From NCBI GenBank assembly GCA_036898135.1, contig CM072525.1, positions 25,299,059 through 25,363,058 on the forward strand: a stretch of DNA of 64,000 bases, in the 5' to 3' direction. Numbering within the stretch: the stretch's first letter is position 1; each line of letters starts with the position of its first letter. Positions 23,500 to 34,485 of the stretch are shown piece by piece. A model generated the notes under the pieces. That model did no database searches and had not been told where the DNA came from. It saw only the letters and a program-made list of their open reading frames with translations. The DNA is from Oncomelania hupensis (Eukaryota > Mollusca > Gastropoda > Littorinimorpha > Pomatiopsidae). The translations under genes and the position numbers were made by a program.

Positions 23500-23878
23500 T
23501 TTTCTCGACGCTTTTGATTGGCTATATAAGACTGACAACAACCCAACATTAAACATGGCCGACAAGCAGCGATCTGATGTCGTCCCCTATATGCCTCGGT
23601 TTGCGGGGACGTTAAATTTTACTCTTGCGATCTGAGGGGAAGCCGAAGAAAAGAAAAAATAAAGCAGACAAAACTAATTGCTAAAAAAAATTAAAACAAG
23701 ATGAAGGAAAAGAAAAACAAACGTTTTTGTCAGCCTTGGGCTTCAAGTGCTCGGTAAGAGAAGAAAAAGGTGAGCCGCAACCGGGCCCGGCTGAAGAAAC
23801 TCAAACTGATGAAAAGACTTTCCACGCAAAGTGTTTATTACGTATGTTGGTGTACCCTCTAAAAAACTGAAAGGGGGT
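23500..23878 (+). pseudogene. Promoter-like sequence and N-terminal coding remnant, hit by a hairpin tag
   Basis: GATTGG and TATATAAG (23516-23530) precede ATGGCCGACAAGCAGCG at 23555. The frame is interrupted by a hairpin tag (23578-23626). Past the tag a Lys-rich frame continues (KPKKRKNKADK), with one stop, to FLSALGFKCSVREEKGE and YPLKN near 23871. It resembles the basic N-terminal end of ZBED/hAT-type proteins, but this is weak. Confidence 0.4.
23578..23626 (+). mobile_element. Hairpin-tag insertion with 9-bp target duplication
   Basis: 49 bp (cgtcccctatatgcctcgg, then cggggacgttaa) between GCGATCTGA at 23569-23577 and 23627-23635. Confidence 0.7.
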
Positions 23879-23974
23879 ATAAAAACCCCCTTATGTTTGC
23901 AATTCTGTGGGTTCGGGCATTAAATAGAATAGACCCAACGTTTCCCGGCGTGTCGTAAGAGGCGACTAACAGGG

Positions 23975-24181
23975 GTGATGTTAGCACGGCATCACTGGGC
24001 GAAAGTCTTCTACACAGAAGTCACCGGCCAGGGCGGAGGAACCTCACGTTACTACAGGTTCAACGACCATGTGCTCAGGGCCAAGGCGAGCCACACTGTA
24101 TTCGTGGATTTCGGCTGTGGCCAACAGCCTGGAGAGGATTGGGCACCGCCAGGTCTTTTTTGCCCAAGACACACTACATGA
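23975..24181 (+). CDS. Small upstream open frame of LINE copy A
   Basis: A 68-residue frame (HHWAKVFYTEVTG, YYRFNDHVLRAKA) overlaps the start of the main frame. The same frame exists in copy C (16618-16824) and, altered, in copy E (41707-41892). No known domain. It may simply be conserved by recent common origin. Confidence 0.35.
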   Translation: MMLARHHWAKVFYTEVTGQGGGTSRYYRFNDHVLRAKASHTVFVDFGCGQQPGEDWAPPGLFCPRHTT

Positions 24182-27100
24182 TGACACAATCCACTAATTC
24201 CATACCGGATCGGTCGTCGCCCGGGTCGTCACACGGCACAAGGACCGCGCCTTCCGTTGGCCACCAGGACGGAGGTGTTAAGTATGCTACTGATGGACAA
24301 TTTAGCAAGATCCGCACGAGAAACAACATCGTCATAGGAACCTGGAATGTCAGGACCCTAACTGCGGAAGGAAAATTAGAAGAACTGGCCCACGAGTTGG
24401 CCCACTATCGATGGAATGTTCTAGGTATCAGCGAACTGCGCTGGAAAGGCCTAGGTGAAACAACGACCGACAAAGGCCACAAGCTCTATTTCAGCGGTAG
24501 GGATGACAGGCACGAACACGGCGTTGGATTCTTGGTCCACAAGAACATTCTAGCCACTGTCATGGGTTGCCGCCCAGTCTCCAGTAGACTCATTACCATC
24601 CGCCTGAGAGCAGCCCCTTTCAACATCACCATCATCCAGGCCTACGCCCCAACATCAGACTATGACGACAGCGAAGTGGAGGATTTTTATGAAAATCTAC
24701 AGGCGGGTCCTTGACCAAGTGCCGAAGAAGGACATAGTCATAGTGCAAGGCGACTGGAATGCCAAGGTTGGCCAAGATGCGCACCACAACTGGGGAGACA
24801 CATGTGGACCCCACTGCAACAACGAGACAAATGACAGGGGTCTGAGACTCTTGGAGTTTGCCAGATACAACAATCTGGTACTGGCAAACACGCTTGGTCT
24901 CCACAAAAACTCCAGACGATGGACATGGCACAGTCCTGGCGGGGAGCATCACAACCAAATAGACTACATCATGGTCAAGAAACGCTTCAGATCAAGCATC
25001 AACATTGGCAGGACACGTACTTTTCCAGGAGCAGACATCGGAAGTGACCACGATCTCGTGATGATGTCTTTCCGGCTCCACTTGAAGAGAGTAAATACAG
25101 CAAAGTGCACTAGACTGAAGTTCGACCTGGACAAACTGCAAGACCCGGAGGTGGCAGAACTATTTCAGGCCACAATTGGAGGGAAATTTGCACCACTGCT
25201 CATTTTGGGGGCTGGTGAAGTAGATGTCAACACCATGACCACCACCTTCAACTCAGCTGTGACAGATGCCGCCACTGAGATCCTTGGCAAGCACCGACCA
25301 AAGAAGAAGCTGTGGATCACACCTGAACTTTTGGATCTGTGTGATAAACGAAGAGAGATGAAAAAGAAAAAGAACACCTCACAGGGAGCTGATGTCTACC
25401 GAAAAATCAACAATGACATCCGAAAAGGCATGCTCACAGCAAAGGAGAACTGGATAGAAGATCAATGCCAGGAAATAGAGAACAGTCTGAACAAGAACAA
25501 CAGCAAGAAGGCCTACCAGACTGTGAAGCGGCTGACAAGTGTCAAACAGCCCAAAGTCTCCACTATCCAAAGCAAGTCTGGCATATGCCTTACAGAAGAA
25601 CAAGAAGTCTTGGACAGATGGACAGAGTACTGCTCTGACCTTTACAACCATACACCAAATGGAGACCCATCAGTTCTAGCATGTCCCGAGAACAGAGAAG
25701 AAGAAGAAATCCTCCCAATTCTCCGGGAAGAAGTTGAGGCAGCAGTGCAAGCGCTAAAGAAAGGGAAGTCAGCAGGAGTGGACAACATACCCGCGGAACT
25801 GCTACAAGCAGGAGGAGAAGCGATGATTGATGCCCTCACCATTATCTGTAACAAGATCTGGCAGAGTGGGGAGTGGCCTATACCATGGACCCAGTCGCTT
25901 GTCATCACTCTTCCCAAAAAAGGTAACCTTCAGGAGTGTGAAAATTACCGGACCATCAGCCTCATCAGCCATCCCAGCAAGGTCCTCCTGAAAATAATAC
26001 TCAACAGGTTGAAACCCCAAGCTGAACAAATCATAGCTGAAGAACAAGCAGGATTCAGGGCAGGGCGAAGTACCACTGAGCAGATTTTCAACCTCAGAAT
26101 AATCTGTGAAAAATACCTACAGCACCAACAACATCTATATCATGTGTTCATAGACTTCAAGAAGGCGTTTGACCGAGTCTGGCATGCAGCTCTATGGGCA
26201 ACAATGAAAGTGTACAACATCAGCCCTAAAATTATTGAAGTCATCAAAAGCCTGTATGACAAGGCTACCAGTGCAGTCCTCCACAACAGAGCCATCGGGA
26301 ATTGGTTCAGAACAACAATCGGTGTGCGTCAAGGATGCCTACTCTCTCCAACACTCTTCAACATCTTCCTAGAGCGCATCATGTCGGATGCTCTTGCAGA
26401 CCATGAAGGCACAGTCAGCATAGGGGGTAGAGCAATCTCCAATCTTCGTTTTGCAGATGACATTGATGGATTGGCTGGAGAGGAACAAGAACTTGAACAG
26501 CTGGTACAGAGGCTTGACACCACCTCCAAAGCATATGGAATGGAAATAAGTGCAGAGAAGACCAAAATGATGACCAACAACACCAATGGCATCAATACGG
26601 ACATCAAAGTCCAAGGCCAATCCCTCGACACAGTGCATAGCTTCAAATATTTAGGAGCCATTGTATCAGACAATGGGTCCCGACAGGAAGTCCTCTCCAG
26701 GATCGCACAAACAACTGCTGCCCTGACAAGGTTGAAGCCCATTTGGAAAGACAGGACCATCAGTCTACATTCCAAAGTAAGACTGCTGCGCTCCCTTGTC
26801 ATCTCCATCTTCCTATATGCTTGCGAAGCATGGACCCTCACAGCAGATCTCCAACGAAGAATACAAAGCATGGAGATGAGGTGCTACAGAAGACTTCTGG
26901 GCATTTCCTATACCCAACACATCACCAACGACGAAGTCCGACAGACCATCACACAAGCCATTGGACAACACGATGACCTGCTAACAGTGGTGAAGAAACG
27001 GAAACTTCGGTGGTATGGCCACGTCACCAGATCATCAGGCCTTGCAAAGACTATTCTGCAAGGCACAGTGCAAGGAGGTAGAAGAAGAGGGAGACCGAAA

Positions 27101-27247
27101 AAGAGGTGGGAGGACAACATTCGAGAATGGACTGGTTTGACACTGAGCGAAGCCATCAGGGCTGCTGAGGACAGAGAAAGATGGAGTATGCTGGTTAAAC
27201 GATCATCTGTGGTGCCCCTACGACCTTCGGGTTACGGGACAGGATAG
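24139..27247 (+). CDS. Endonuclease-reverse transcriptase of LINE copy A (one frameshift)
   Basis: Endonuclease begins at NIVIGTWNVRTL (about 24325) with ISELRWKG, QGDWNAKVG, HHNQIDYIMV and IGSDHDLV. The RT has AEEQAGFRAGRSTTEQ, FIDFKKAFDRVW, GVRQGCLLSPTLFN and catalytic FADDIDG. A basic tail (GHVTRSS, RRRGRPKKRWEDNI) closes the protein. A one-base insertion near 24707-24712 (gcgggtcctt, against the 9-base gcgatactt in copy C and gctgtcctt in copy E) separates 24139-24714 from 24662-27247. Otherwise the frame is open, so this is a recent but probably inactive copy. Confidence 0.88.
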
Positions 27248-28250
27248 GATAGGAGGATGTTTGCAATGAGGGTATGAAAACCCCCACATGTTTGGTTGAG
27301 GGTATAAATACCCCTAGCTTAAAAACTTTCTCCATCACTGCTTGACTTTCAGTGACCTTGACATGACCTTGACCTTCACGTGACCTGTATGATCAAATTA
27401 CCTGATGTTGTTAACATATTATAGTTTAAATATACAGCCATTCCACAGTATGCTAATAACAGTTTTTATTGTTTTTGCAAGGCCTAAAATGACATTGACA
27501 TTCACGATCAACGCAAAAACGGAACACGTATGAAAGATCAATCTACTACCTCTAAAAACAACAGGTCTGGACAGTATATCTTTCATACTTTAGGGTCAAG
27601 ATCACTGAAAAGTACCTATACAAACCAACTTTGGACAGCTACGATGACCTTGATCTTGGAGTGAGGTTGACCAAATTTGCAATGTATGTGTTTCTCAATG
27701 ATATTTATCATGCATGCATCAAAGAATAGTAAGTTCATTTTGATTTTAAACTTTGGAACTTTGTATGTTATTCAAAACACATGATTTTAACCATCTATAC
27801 AACGAAAGGCTGTACGCCCATGGGGCTTTTTAGCCCAAAATGGTGAAATGGGAGCGGCGGGAAGGGGGAGGAGGGAGGGGGAAATTGGGGATTCAATATC
27901 AATAGCTTGTGAAAAATTGTCATTTTTTGCCTAACATCTGTTGACCCTGTTACCTTGCCCTTGAAGTGAAGTCATTTATTCACTAATCATTTTTGAGGCC
28001 TCATTGGTATACAACATCCTACCAAGTGGTTTCTATAGATGAAATAGGTTCTGAGAAATTATACCACTTGCCAGTTTTCCACGGACGGACGACGGACGCT
28101 TAACGGCGGACAGACGGATAATTTTTTTTTATGTTATTTTTAGACTATTTAGGACTCAACTCGCACAAATTTGCAAAAATATGGATTTTAATTTAATTTT
28201 ATTTTTAATTTTTATTTCTATTTTTTGGGGCGAGTACACAGACTTAGATG

Positions 28251-28521
28251 CATGCGGGTCAAAAATTCAATTTATTTTCCGTCTACTAATAGCGATCTCC
28301 CTGCCTTTACACAACATGTTTGAGTGATAGATGTTTGTTGTGTCTGTGAGAATGGATGAAACATGTGGGGTTAGTACAGATCGCCGCGCTTTGAGCCTGT
28401 TTAGTAATTTGGGAAAAAGCGCGTGTACAGCATTAACTATTATTATTTATTATTAAGTCATATACTGATAATGACGATTTTTGTACGTTGAAATCGACAA
28501 AATAAAATTAACTTCTGTTAC
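28251..28521. other. Unassigned intronic sequence
   Basis: No recognisable exon or element before the exon donor at 28521. Confidence 0.5.
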
Positions 28522-28715
28522 CATTGTCGCAGGCGATTCCCATTGTATAGGGGTATCGACGTTGTTGATATGTGTAGAACCTCTGCAGGCAGTCAGTCAA
28601 TACCGTATCGCCTACACCGCAGTTGATCGACATGTAGTCGTTGTATGGCAAGTTACTTGAAGTGGTGTATTGGAAGTTGTCGTAGTTGGATTGGTATACG
28701 TAAAAGAGCTGCCCC
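28522..28715 (-). CDS. SRCR domain 6, second-half exon (C7 missing)
   Basis: Acceptor TATATAAG and donor AATGGTAACA; phase 2 in, phase 1 out. Encodes INCGVGDTVLTDC (C5, C6) and MGIAC (C8). The stretch FYTYQQRRYPYT has no cysteine where C7 normally stands. Confidence 0.8.
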
Positions 28716-29430
28716 CTTATATAAGAACAAATTGTAATGAAGTGCATGTCTAACGTTGATTTAACAATAGATCTCTTCACCCACTTACAATCGAAGCACA
28801 GCAAGTGGAGTACGGCAATCATGTCAACAAAATGCCAATGTTCATTTCTTGCGAGCTTAAGTTTTACAAAAATGCAGTCTTATCTGGAAATACTTTGAAA
28901 TAGTCGGAGAGTGGGGGGGTGGGGGGGGGGGTTGTATTCGTCCCCTTGCGGGGAAAATTCGGGTAGCCGTCTTAGCGATTGCGCAGCAGCCTCAAGAGCA
29001 GCGCCAGCCATGACAAGGAGGAACAGGACCTATAGTGCATGCTGGGTGTACTTTACATAATGTGTTCCTGGCACTCACCCGTGAGATTCAGGAGCCCATG
29101 CGATGGAATGTATGACTAGACCTCGGTTTATACTCTCATGCGAAGTAGTAGGGCCACTGCTCGAGCATCAAGGTCATAATACCGGTAGGCTAGACTGTCA
29201 TATGAACCGCTGGTGACAGGTTTTTCCAACTTCTTCGAACTTCACTGCTCACTGTGTCTTCAATTGCTTAGCATTGGCAAAACCCACAAGACCAACGCGT
29301 GCCTCCAGAGAAAGAGGGAGAGCAGCAAAGAAAAAATAGCTATAAATATAACAAATAAATTTCCAAAATGGAAAAAAAACACAAAAAAACAAGCAACAAT
29401 TTTAAGACTGTTAGTTAATATAATACTTAC
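28716..29430. other. Intron of SRCR domain 6 with reverse SINE fragment
   Basis: Holds a G-run at 28911-28931 and a reverse SINE fragment at about 28955-29160 matching the body of the 21446-21875 SINE. The plus-strand frame at 29213-29437 has no domain. Confidence 0.6.
28955..29160 (-). mobile_element. SINE fragment (body only)
   Basis: The reverse strand contains 'gagagtataaaccgaggtct', 'cattcc', 'cgggtgagtgcc' and 'cccagcatgcac', the same order as in the complete SINE. Head and tail are missing. Confidence 0.7.
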
Positions 29431-29566
29431 GTATTAAATCCCAGTAGTGTTCTGCACACGAGACCCGAACCATAACTTCCAAAATCAATTGCTGCCAACC
29501 ACGTTCCGTCCCTGTAGATATCCAGTCGTCCTACATTGGGCTCACTGCCTACAAGTCTCAGTCGTG
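29431..29566 (-). CDS. SRCR domain 6, first-half exon (C2 missing)
   Basis: Acceptor TCTATTTAG and donor ATACGTAAGT; phase 1 in, phase 2 out. Encodes RLRLVGSEPNVGRLDI, TWLAAIDFGSYGS and LVCRTLLGF. C3 is kept, but the position of C2 (usually WxxVC) reads WLAAI. Confidence 0.85.
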
Positions 29567-29659
29567 CTAAATAGACATAAATCGCCGTTTCTATAAATAT
29601 TTTACGGCAAAATTGCATCTTATAGCGTAGTCTCCAATGATTCAACCGCTTGCATCTAA

Positions 29660-30416
29660 GGTTAACTAGAACGGCATAGCCCATACGACTCACATTCCTT
29701 ATGGAACTTGCAATATCCTACATTAAAGTATGTACCCAGAAAAACGTAAACAAAACGATGACGTCAAAATGAATATACTGACTTTGATCGTGCGAAGATC
29801 TTGTCCTTGGGATGACCTTGACCTCCTGACCCAAATGGATCAAATAAACTATAGTAAACATTGCATAATGGAAAAGAGGTGACCTTTCGATGACCTTGAC
29901 CCTGGGATGACCTTGACCTTCACATGACCTCTGATGTTCATGTATGATCAAATAACCCAAATGTTCATGCATATTATGGGTCGGTTTTATAGACACTGCA
30001 CTGTAGCATGAAACTTTTTATGCTTCTGTAAGGCCTAAATGACCTTGACCTTCGAGACGAACGCAAAAACATATATGAAAAATCCAGTTATGATCTCTGC
30101 CTACAACACGTTTGGACATTTTATCTCTCATAGTTTAGGGTCAAGATCACTTCAAAGTGTAGTACTTTTTACTTTTAAACATTTTGTTATCATTGCTTCA
30201 TTATATATACTTAAGAGTTAATAACTTTATTAATGTATGTGGTATGTGTGTGTGTGTGTGTGTGTGTGACTGTGTGAGTGTGTGTGTATGTTATTGTGTG
30301 TGAGTGTGTGTGTGTGCGTGGGTGGGTGTGCGTGTGTGTGTGTGTGTGTGAGTGTGCACGCGTAAGCGCTTAGAGTAGAATTTTTAAGTTTGGTGTTGCG
30401 TTTTACAAAATAATCA

Positions 30417-30481
<65 letters not shown>

Positions 30482-30920
30482 AGTACCCATATGAGCCAAC
30501 TTTGGGCAGCGTCACTGACCATGAAGCGAGGTTGACTAAATTAGCGTGGTGTGCGTGTCTAATTAATATTTGTATGCCTCAATCAGTAGTTCAAAATCAA
30601 TAACTTTAAATTGTGTGAATAATGATCATTTTTGACTAACATTGTTGACCCTGTGACCTTGACCTTGAAGTCAATGATCATTTTCGAGGTCTGATGAATG
30701 CATACCATCCTACCAAGTTTGGTTGTGATAGATGAAATAGGTTCCGAGTACTTACAAACGGACAGAGTGAGGACGGGACGGCAGACGGTTGGACGGCGGA
30801 CGAACAAAAAATTGTTTAAAATAAATATAGACTATTTTGGGCTCCTCTCACAGATTTGCAAAACTCGGAAACAATGTGGAGGTGGGCGAGTACATAGCCT
30901 CATATTGCTGCACGGAAGTG
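29660..30920 (+). repeat. GACCTT-rich dispersed repeat, copy 3
   Basis: Starts 'ggcatagcccatacgactcac' about 95 bases upstream of the exon, the same spacing as copy 1 to exon 12205-12346. Contains (GT)n at 30238-30358 and (ATT)n at 30418-30480, and ends with 'ggacgggacggcagacgg' and 'cacagatttgcaaaactcgg'. Confidence 0.8.
30238..30480. repeat. (GT)n and (ATT)n microsatellites
   Basis: Two simple repeats inside the GACCTT repeat copy. Confidence 0.9.
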
Positions 30921-31059
30921 AGTCAAAATTCCACCAAAGCAAATCCATAAACCACAAATTTTTAACTAAAAGGGTTTAATCCCGTATCCCTTGAGCGCAA
31001 GTCAGAAAATGACGATTTATTCAAAATGTATACTGTCAGAGCCTTACAAGTCAGCCAAC

Positions 31060-31165
31060 ATATTATAGACTCGTGCGGCTCGAGTTAGATTCTGTATCGT
31101 CCAGCTAGCTCATTGAGCAGAAAAAGCGCTATATAAGAACAATAAAATAAATAAACAAATAAACG
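31060..31165 (+). mobile_element. SINE 3' fragment
   Basis: 'gcggctcgagttagattctg' to 'aaagcgctatataagaac' followed by an A/T-rich tail matches the 3' end of the SINE at 21446-21875. It ends next to an SRCR exon donor. Confidence 0.75.
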
Positions 31166-31171
31166 CCTCAC

Positions 31172-31320
31172 GTTGACATTTCAGCACAACAGAACCATTG
31201 TTACATTGTGCTATAGCCGTCGTTGAACAATCGGACAGCGACGTTTCGTTCCCCCTGCAGTGAAATGACTGGTTCGTTTGTTCACTGGGAACATTTAGCT
31301 GTGAAAATTCTGAGTGATTC
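31172..31320 (-). CDS. SRCR domain 5, second-half exon
   Basis: Acceptor TTGTTTCAG and donor CAACGTGAGG; phase 2 in, phase 1 out. Encodes FHCRGNETSLSDC, AQC and VVLKC, the full C5-C8 set. Confidence 0.85.
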
Positions 31321-31522
31321 CTGAAACAAACACAGAATTTAAAGTTCCCAATTTTATGCATAATGGTTTGACATTCGTTCTTTGATATAATAAATGTATG
31401 GGACCAACTTCTAACAATTCTTCTCGCACAGGGCCAATCGTTTCCGAAAAATATATTTCCTGGTACAGACTATAACAGGTTTATCTCCCTTATAAAAGCA
31501 GCTTTTGTGAACAAACTTACGT

Positions 31523-31586
31523 AAAACCCGTCCCCTATACGCTTATGTGTCCGGGGACGTTAATCTAAAAAAACTAAACTAAACTA
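31523..31586 (+). mobile_element. Hairpin-tag insertion at an SRCR splice donor
   Basis: 64 bp (GTCCCC, loop, GGGGAC, then TTAATCTA and an AAACT tail) lie between exact direct repeats AACAAACTTACGT at 31510-31522 and 31587-31599. The duplicated target contains the reverse of the donor GTAAGT, so a second complete donor now lies 77 bases into the intron. Confidence 0.85.
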
Positions 31587-31597
31587 AACAAACTTAC

Positions 31598-31739
31598 GTG
31601 GGAAAGCCAAGTTCTCTGCATGCAACGTCGGAGTCTTCAGGATCCCATCCGTCTGCACACACCGCCTTCCAAAGTTGACCATTCAAACGTTGCAGTAGCC
31701 CTGTACCATCTTTTATTCCGTTAAGCAGTCTTGACGTCC
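31598..31739 (-). CDS. SRCR domain 5, first-half exon
   Basis: Acceptor ACAATAG and donor CACGTAAGT; phase 1 in, phase 2 out. Encodes SRLLNGIKDGTGLLQ, LWKAVCADGWD and VACRELGFP. A partial duplicate of its beginning lies upstream at 31779-31868. Confidence 0.85.
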
Positions 31740-31868
31740 CTATTGTAAAACGACCGAATATATATCAGCAAATTCTGTTGCAGTTCCCTTGTACCATCTG
31801 TTGTACCGTTAACCAGTCGTGATGTCTCTATTGTAAAACGACCGAATGCATATCAGCAAATTCTTGCT
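31693..31868. repeat. Tandem duplication of an exon start and its acceptor
   Basis: The segment 'gttgcagtagccctgtaccatc' to 'acgaccgaatatatatcagc' is repeated once, diverged, at about 31779-31868. The second copy keeps an acceptor-like ACAATAG but not the rest of the exon. Confidence 0.75.
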
Positions 31869-31998
31869 CAACGTGCATATTATGACTCAAATTGACTTGC
31901 CAGTAACTGAAAGACTACTGCTGAATGTTCCATTAAAATGAACTACGGCTTCAGTTGGGTAAGTACGGTATGAAAATCATAACCGTATTCCTTTTAGG

Positions 31999-32025
31999 CA
32001 TCATCATCATCATCATCATCACCAC

Positions 32026-32112
<87 letters not shown>

Positions 32113-32113
32113 A
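31999..32113. repeat. (CAT)n microsatellite
   Basis: Long CAT/ATC run; open frames of poly-Met or poly-Ile here are artefacts. Confidence 0.95.
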
Positions 32114-32221
32114 TTATTATCAATCATTATCAATCATCATCATCTCAATCATCAATCATAACAAACTTTAATTAACTTCAAGTATACCTTCAATCAAAAT
32201 TCCAAAGAAGAGTAATCATAC

Positions 32222-32388
32222 CGTTGTAACATTTCAACGCAACATCGTCACTGTGTGAGCAAGTGGAATAGTAGCTTCGGCTACACTGCTGAATATCATT
32301 TAGTGACGAAGTGCAATGTACGTACTCTAGCAAGATCAGGGCCGCGAGCTCTGTCCCATACAATGAGGATGGCAGGGACATTTTCCCT
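32222..32388 (-). CDS. SRCR domain 4, second-half exon
   Basis: Acceptor AGTTTCAG and donor AACGGTATGA; phase 2 in, phase 1 out. Encodes LLEYVHC, DIQQC, STC and DVALKC (C5-C8). Its first half is about 9.7 kb away at 42095-42251, across several nested elements. Confidence 0.85.
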
Positions 32389-32429
32389 CTGAAACTGAAT
32401 TAGAAATGCTATCAGTGACTTAACGTCCA

Positions 32430-32545
32430 AAATTAGTGTCTGTGTGTGTATGTGTGTGCGCGCGCACGCGTGTGACCGAGTGCGTGTGTGCGTGCGGGGG
32501 ACAGTGAGTGAGTGAGTGAGTGTGTGTGTGTGTGTGCGTGTGTGT
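32430..32545. repeat. (GT)n/(GAGT)n microsatellite
   Basis: Alternating GT, GC and GAGT repeats beside LINE copy D. Confidence 0.85.
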
Positions 32546-32664
32546 GATAAAGGAACGCAAATGGAGCGATAAAGGGACGCAACTGGAGAAAATGCTGCAC
32601 GATTGTCTAGAGGTTGTGTATTTTATTCTAATTTTGTATACATTGATCACTGTCACAAACAGAG

Positions 32665-34026
32665 AACCATCAGTTCTAGCATGTCCCCAGAACAGAGAAG
32701 AAGAAGAAGAAATTCTCCCAATTCTCCGAGAAGAAGTTGAGGTAGCAGTGCAATCGTTGAAGAAGGGGAAGTCAGCTAGAGTGGACAACATACCCGCAGA
32801 ATTGCTTCAAGCAGGAGGAGAATCGATGATTGACACCCTCGCCATTATTAACAAGATCTGGCAGAGTGGGGAGTGGCCTACACCATGGACCTAGTCGCTT
32901 GTCATTACTCTTCCCAAAAAAAGGTAACGTTCAGGAGTGTGAAAATTATCGCACCATCAGCTTCATCAGCCATCCCAGCAAGGTCCTCCTAAAAAATATA
33001 TTCAACAGGTTGAAACCCCAAGCTCAACAAATCATAGCTGAAGAACAAGCAAGAGTCAGGGCAGGGCGAAGTACCACTGAACAGATTTTCAACCTCAGAA
33101 TAATCTGCGAAAAATACCTACAGCACAAACAACATCTATAGCATGTGTTTGTAGACTTCAAGAAAGCGCTTGACCGAGTCTGGCATGCAGCTCTGTGGAC
33201 AACCATGAAAATGTACAACATCAGCCCTAAAATTATTGAAGTAATCAAAAGCCTGTATGATAAGGCTACCAGTGCAGTCCTCCACAACAGCGCCATCGGA
33301 AACTGGTTCAGAACAACAAGGATGACTACTCTCTTCAACATTCTTTAACATCTTCCTAAAGCGCATCATGTCAGATGCCCTTGCAGATCAAACAGGCACA
33401 GGCAGCATAGTGGGTAGAGCAATCTCCAATCTTCGTTTTGCGGATGACGATGAACAGCTGGTACAGAGGCTTGACGCCACCTCCAGAGCCTATGAAATAG
33501 AAATAAGCGCAGAAAAGACCAAAATGATGACCATCAACACCAATTGCATCAACATGGTCATCAAAGTCCAAGCCCAATTCCTCAACACAGTGCATAGCTT
33601 AAAATATTTAGGAGCCATTGTATCAGACAGGAAGTCCTCTCCAGGATCGCACAAACAACTGCTGCCCTGACAAGGTTGAAGCCCATTTGAAAAGACAGGA
33701 CCATCAGTCTACATTCCAAGGTAAGGCTGCTGCGCTCCCTATTCATCTCCATCTTCCTAAACGCTGGCGAAACAAGGACCCTCACAGCAGATTTACAACG
33801 AAGAATACAAAGCATGAAGATGATGGGCTACAGAAGACCTCTGGGAATTTCATATACCCAGTACATCACCAACAACGAAATCCGACAGACCATCACACAA
33901 GCCATTGGACAACACGATGACATGCTCAGTGGTGAAGAAACGGAAACTCCGATGGTATGGCCACATCACCAGAGCATCAGGTCTTGCAAAGACCATTCTA
34001 CAAGGCACAGTGCAAGGAGGTAGAAT
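32665..34026 (+). pseudogene. Endonuclease-RT LINE copy D, decayed RT fragment
   Basis: Begins at the sequence for PSVLACP and ends abruptly in the basic tail region (ggaggtagaa), so both ends are lost. RT pieces are visible in several frames: ARVDNIPAELLQAGGE, FKKALDRVWHAAL, FADDDEQLV and KYLGAIVSD. Multiple indels and stops mark it as an old copy. Confidence 0.85.
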
Positions 34027-34485
34027 ATTTGCAGCAATTCTTCAACTATTCAGTATGTATCTAGTTAACTAATGCATAAGTTTTAAAATCTGTGATTGTC
34101 AGTGCTAGAATGATACGCAGAGTTTGATGATTGTATATTTTTCTTAAGATGCTTTATAACGTTTATAATTTTATAATCTGATGTCTAACCCATGTGTGTG
34201 TAGATGTGTGTGTGTGTGTGTGTGTGTGTGTTTGTGGGTAGGTGTTTTATTTATTTATGTTGAAGTGCAATAAGGACATGTAGTGTGATATGTATTTTAA
34301 GTTTTACAATGTGTCGGAAATGTTCTTGTTAATATGTACATAAGCGTGATTACACGTACATGTTTACATGTTTATAGTATTGTTACATTTTATTACCTTT
34401 TGCTGACAGCAAATCCATGTTAGAATTTCTCCTTGGAGATAATAAAGTTTTCTGAATCTGAATGAATCTGAATCTGAATTTTTTC
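34027..34485 (+). mobile_element. 3' end of a CR1-like LINE
   Basis: Ends 'aatttctccttggagataat', 'aaagttttc' and a (TGAATC)n tail. A (GT)n run lies at 34199-34231. No coding part is kept. Confidence 0.55.

Larger units (their letters stand above)
23904..27256 (+). mobile_element. Full-length endonuclease-RT LINE, copy A
   Basis: A 3,353-bp insertion between direct repeats ATGTTTGCAAT (23893-23903 and 27257-27267). It starts near CTGTGGGTTCGGGC and ends in a (GGATA)n tail. Only this copy has both ends, target duplication and an almost intact coding region. No RNase H follows the RT. Clade not resolved; a single main ORF and short repeat tail are RTE-like. Confidence 0.9.
22295..28250 (+). 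repeat. GACCTT-rich dispersed repeat, copy 2 (interrupted twice)
   Basis: Starts 'ggcaaatcccatatgactcgc' at about 22300. It is broken by a retroposon at 22490-23074 and by a larger block (about 23130-27340) that includes LINE copy A. It resumes at about 27340-28170 with 'cttgacatgaccttgacc', 'gatgaccttgatcttggagtg' and 'cacggacggacgacggacg'. Same orientation as all other copies. Confidence 0.7.

Noticed and set aside
30230..30499. His/Thr-rich minus-strand frame
   Set aside because: Generated by (GT)n and (ATT)n microsatellites.
31951..32161. Poly-Met and poly-Ile open frames
   Set aside because: Products of the CAT microsatellite.
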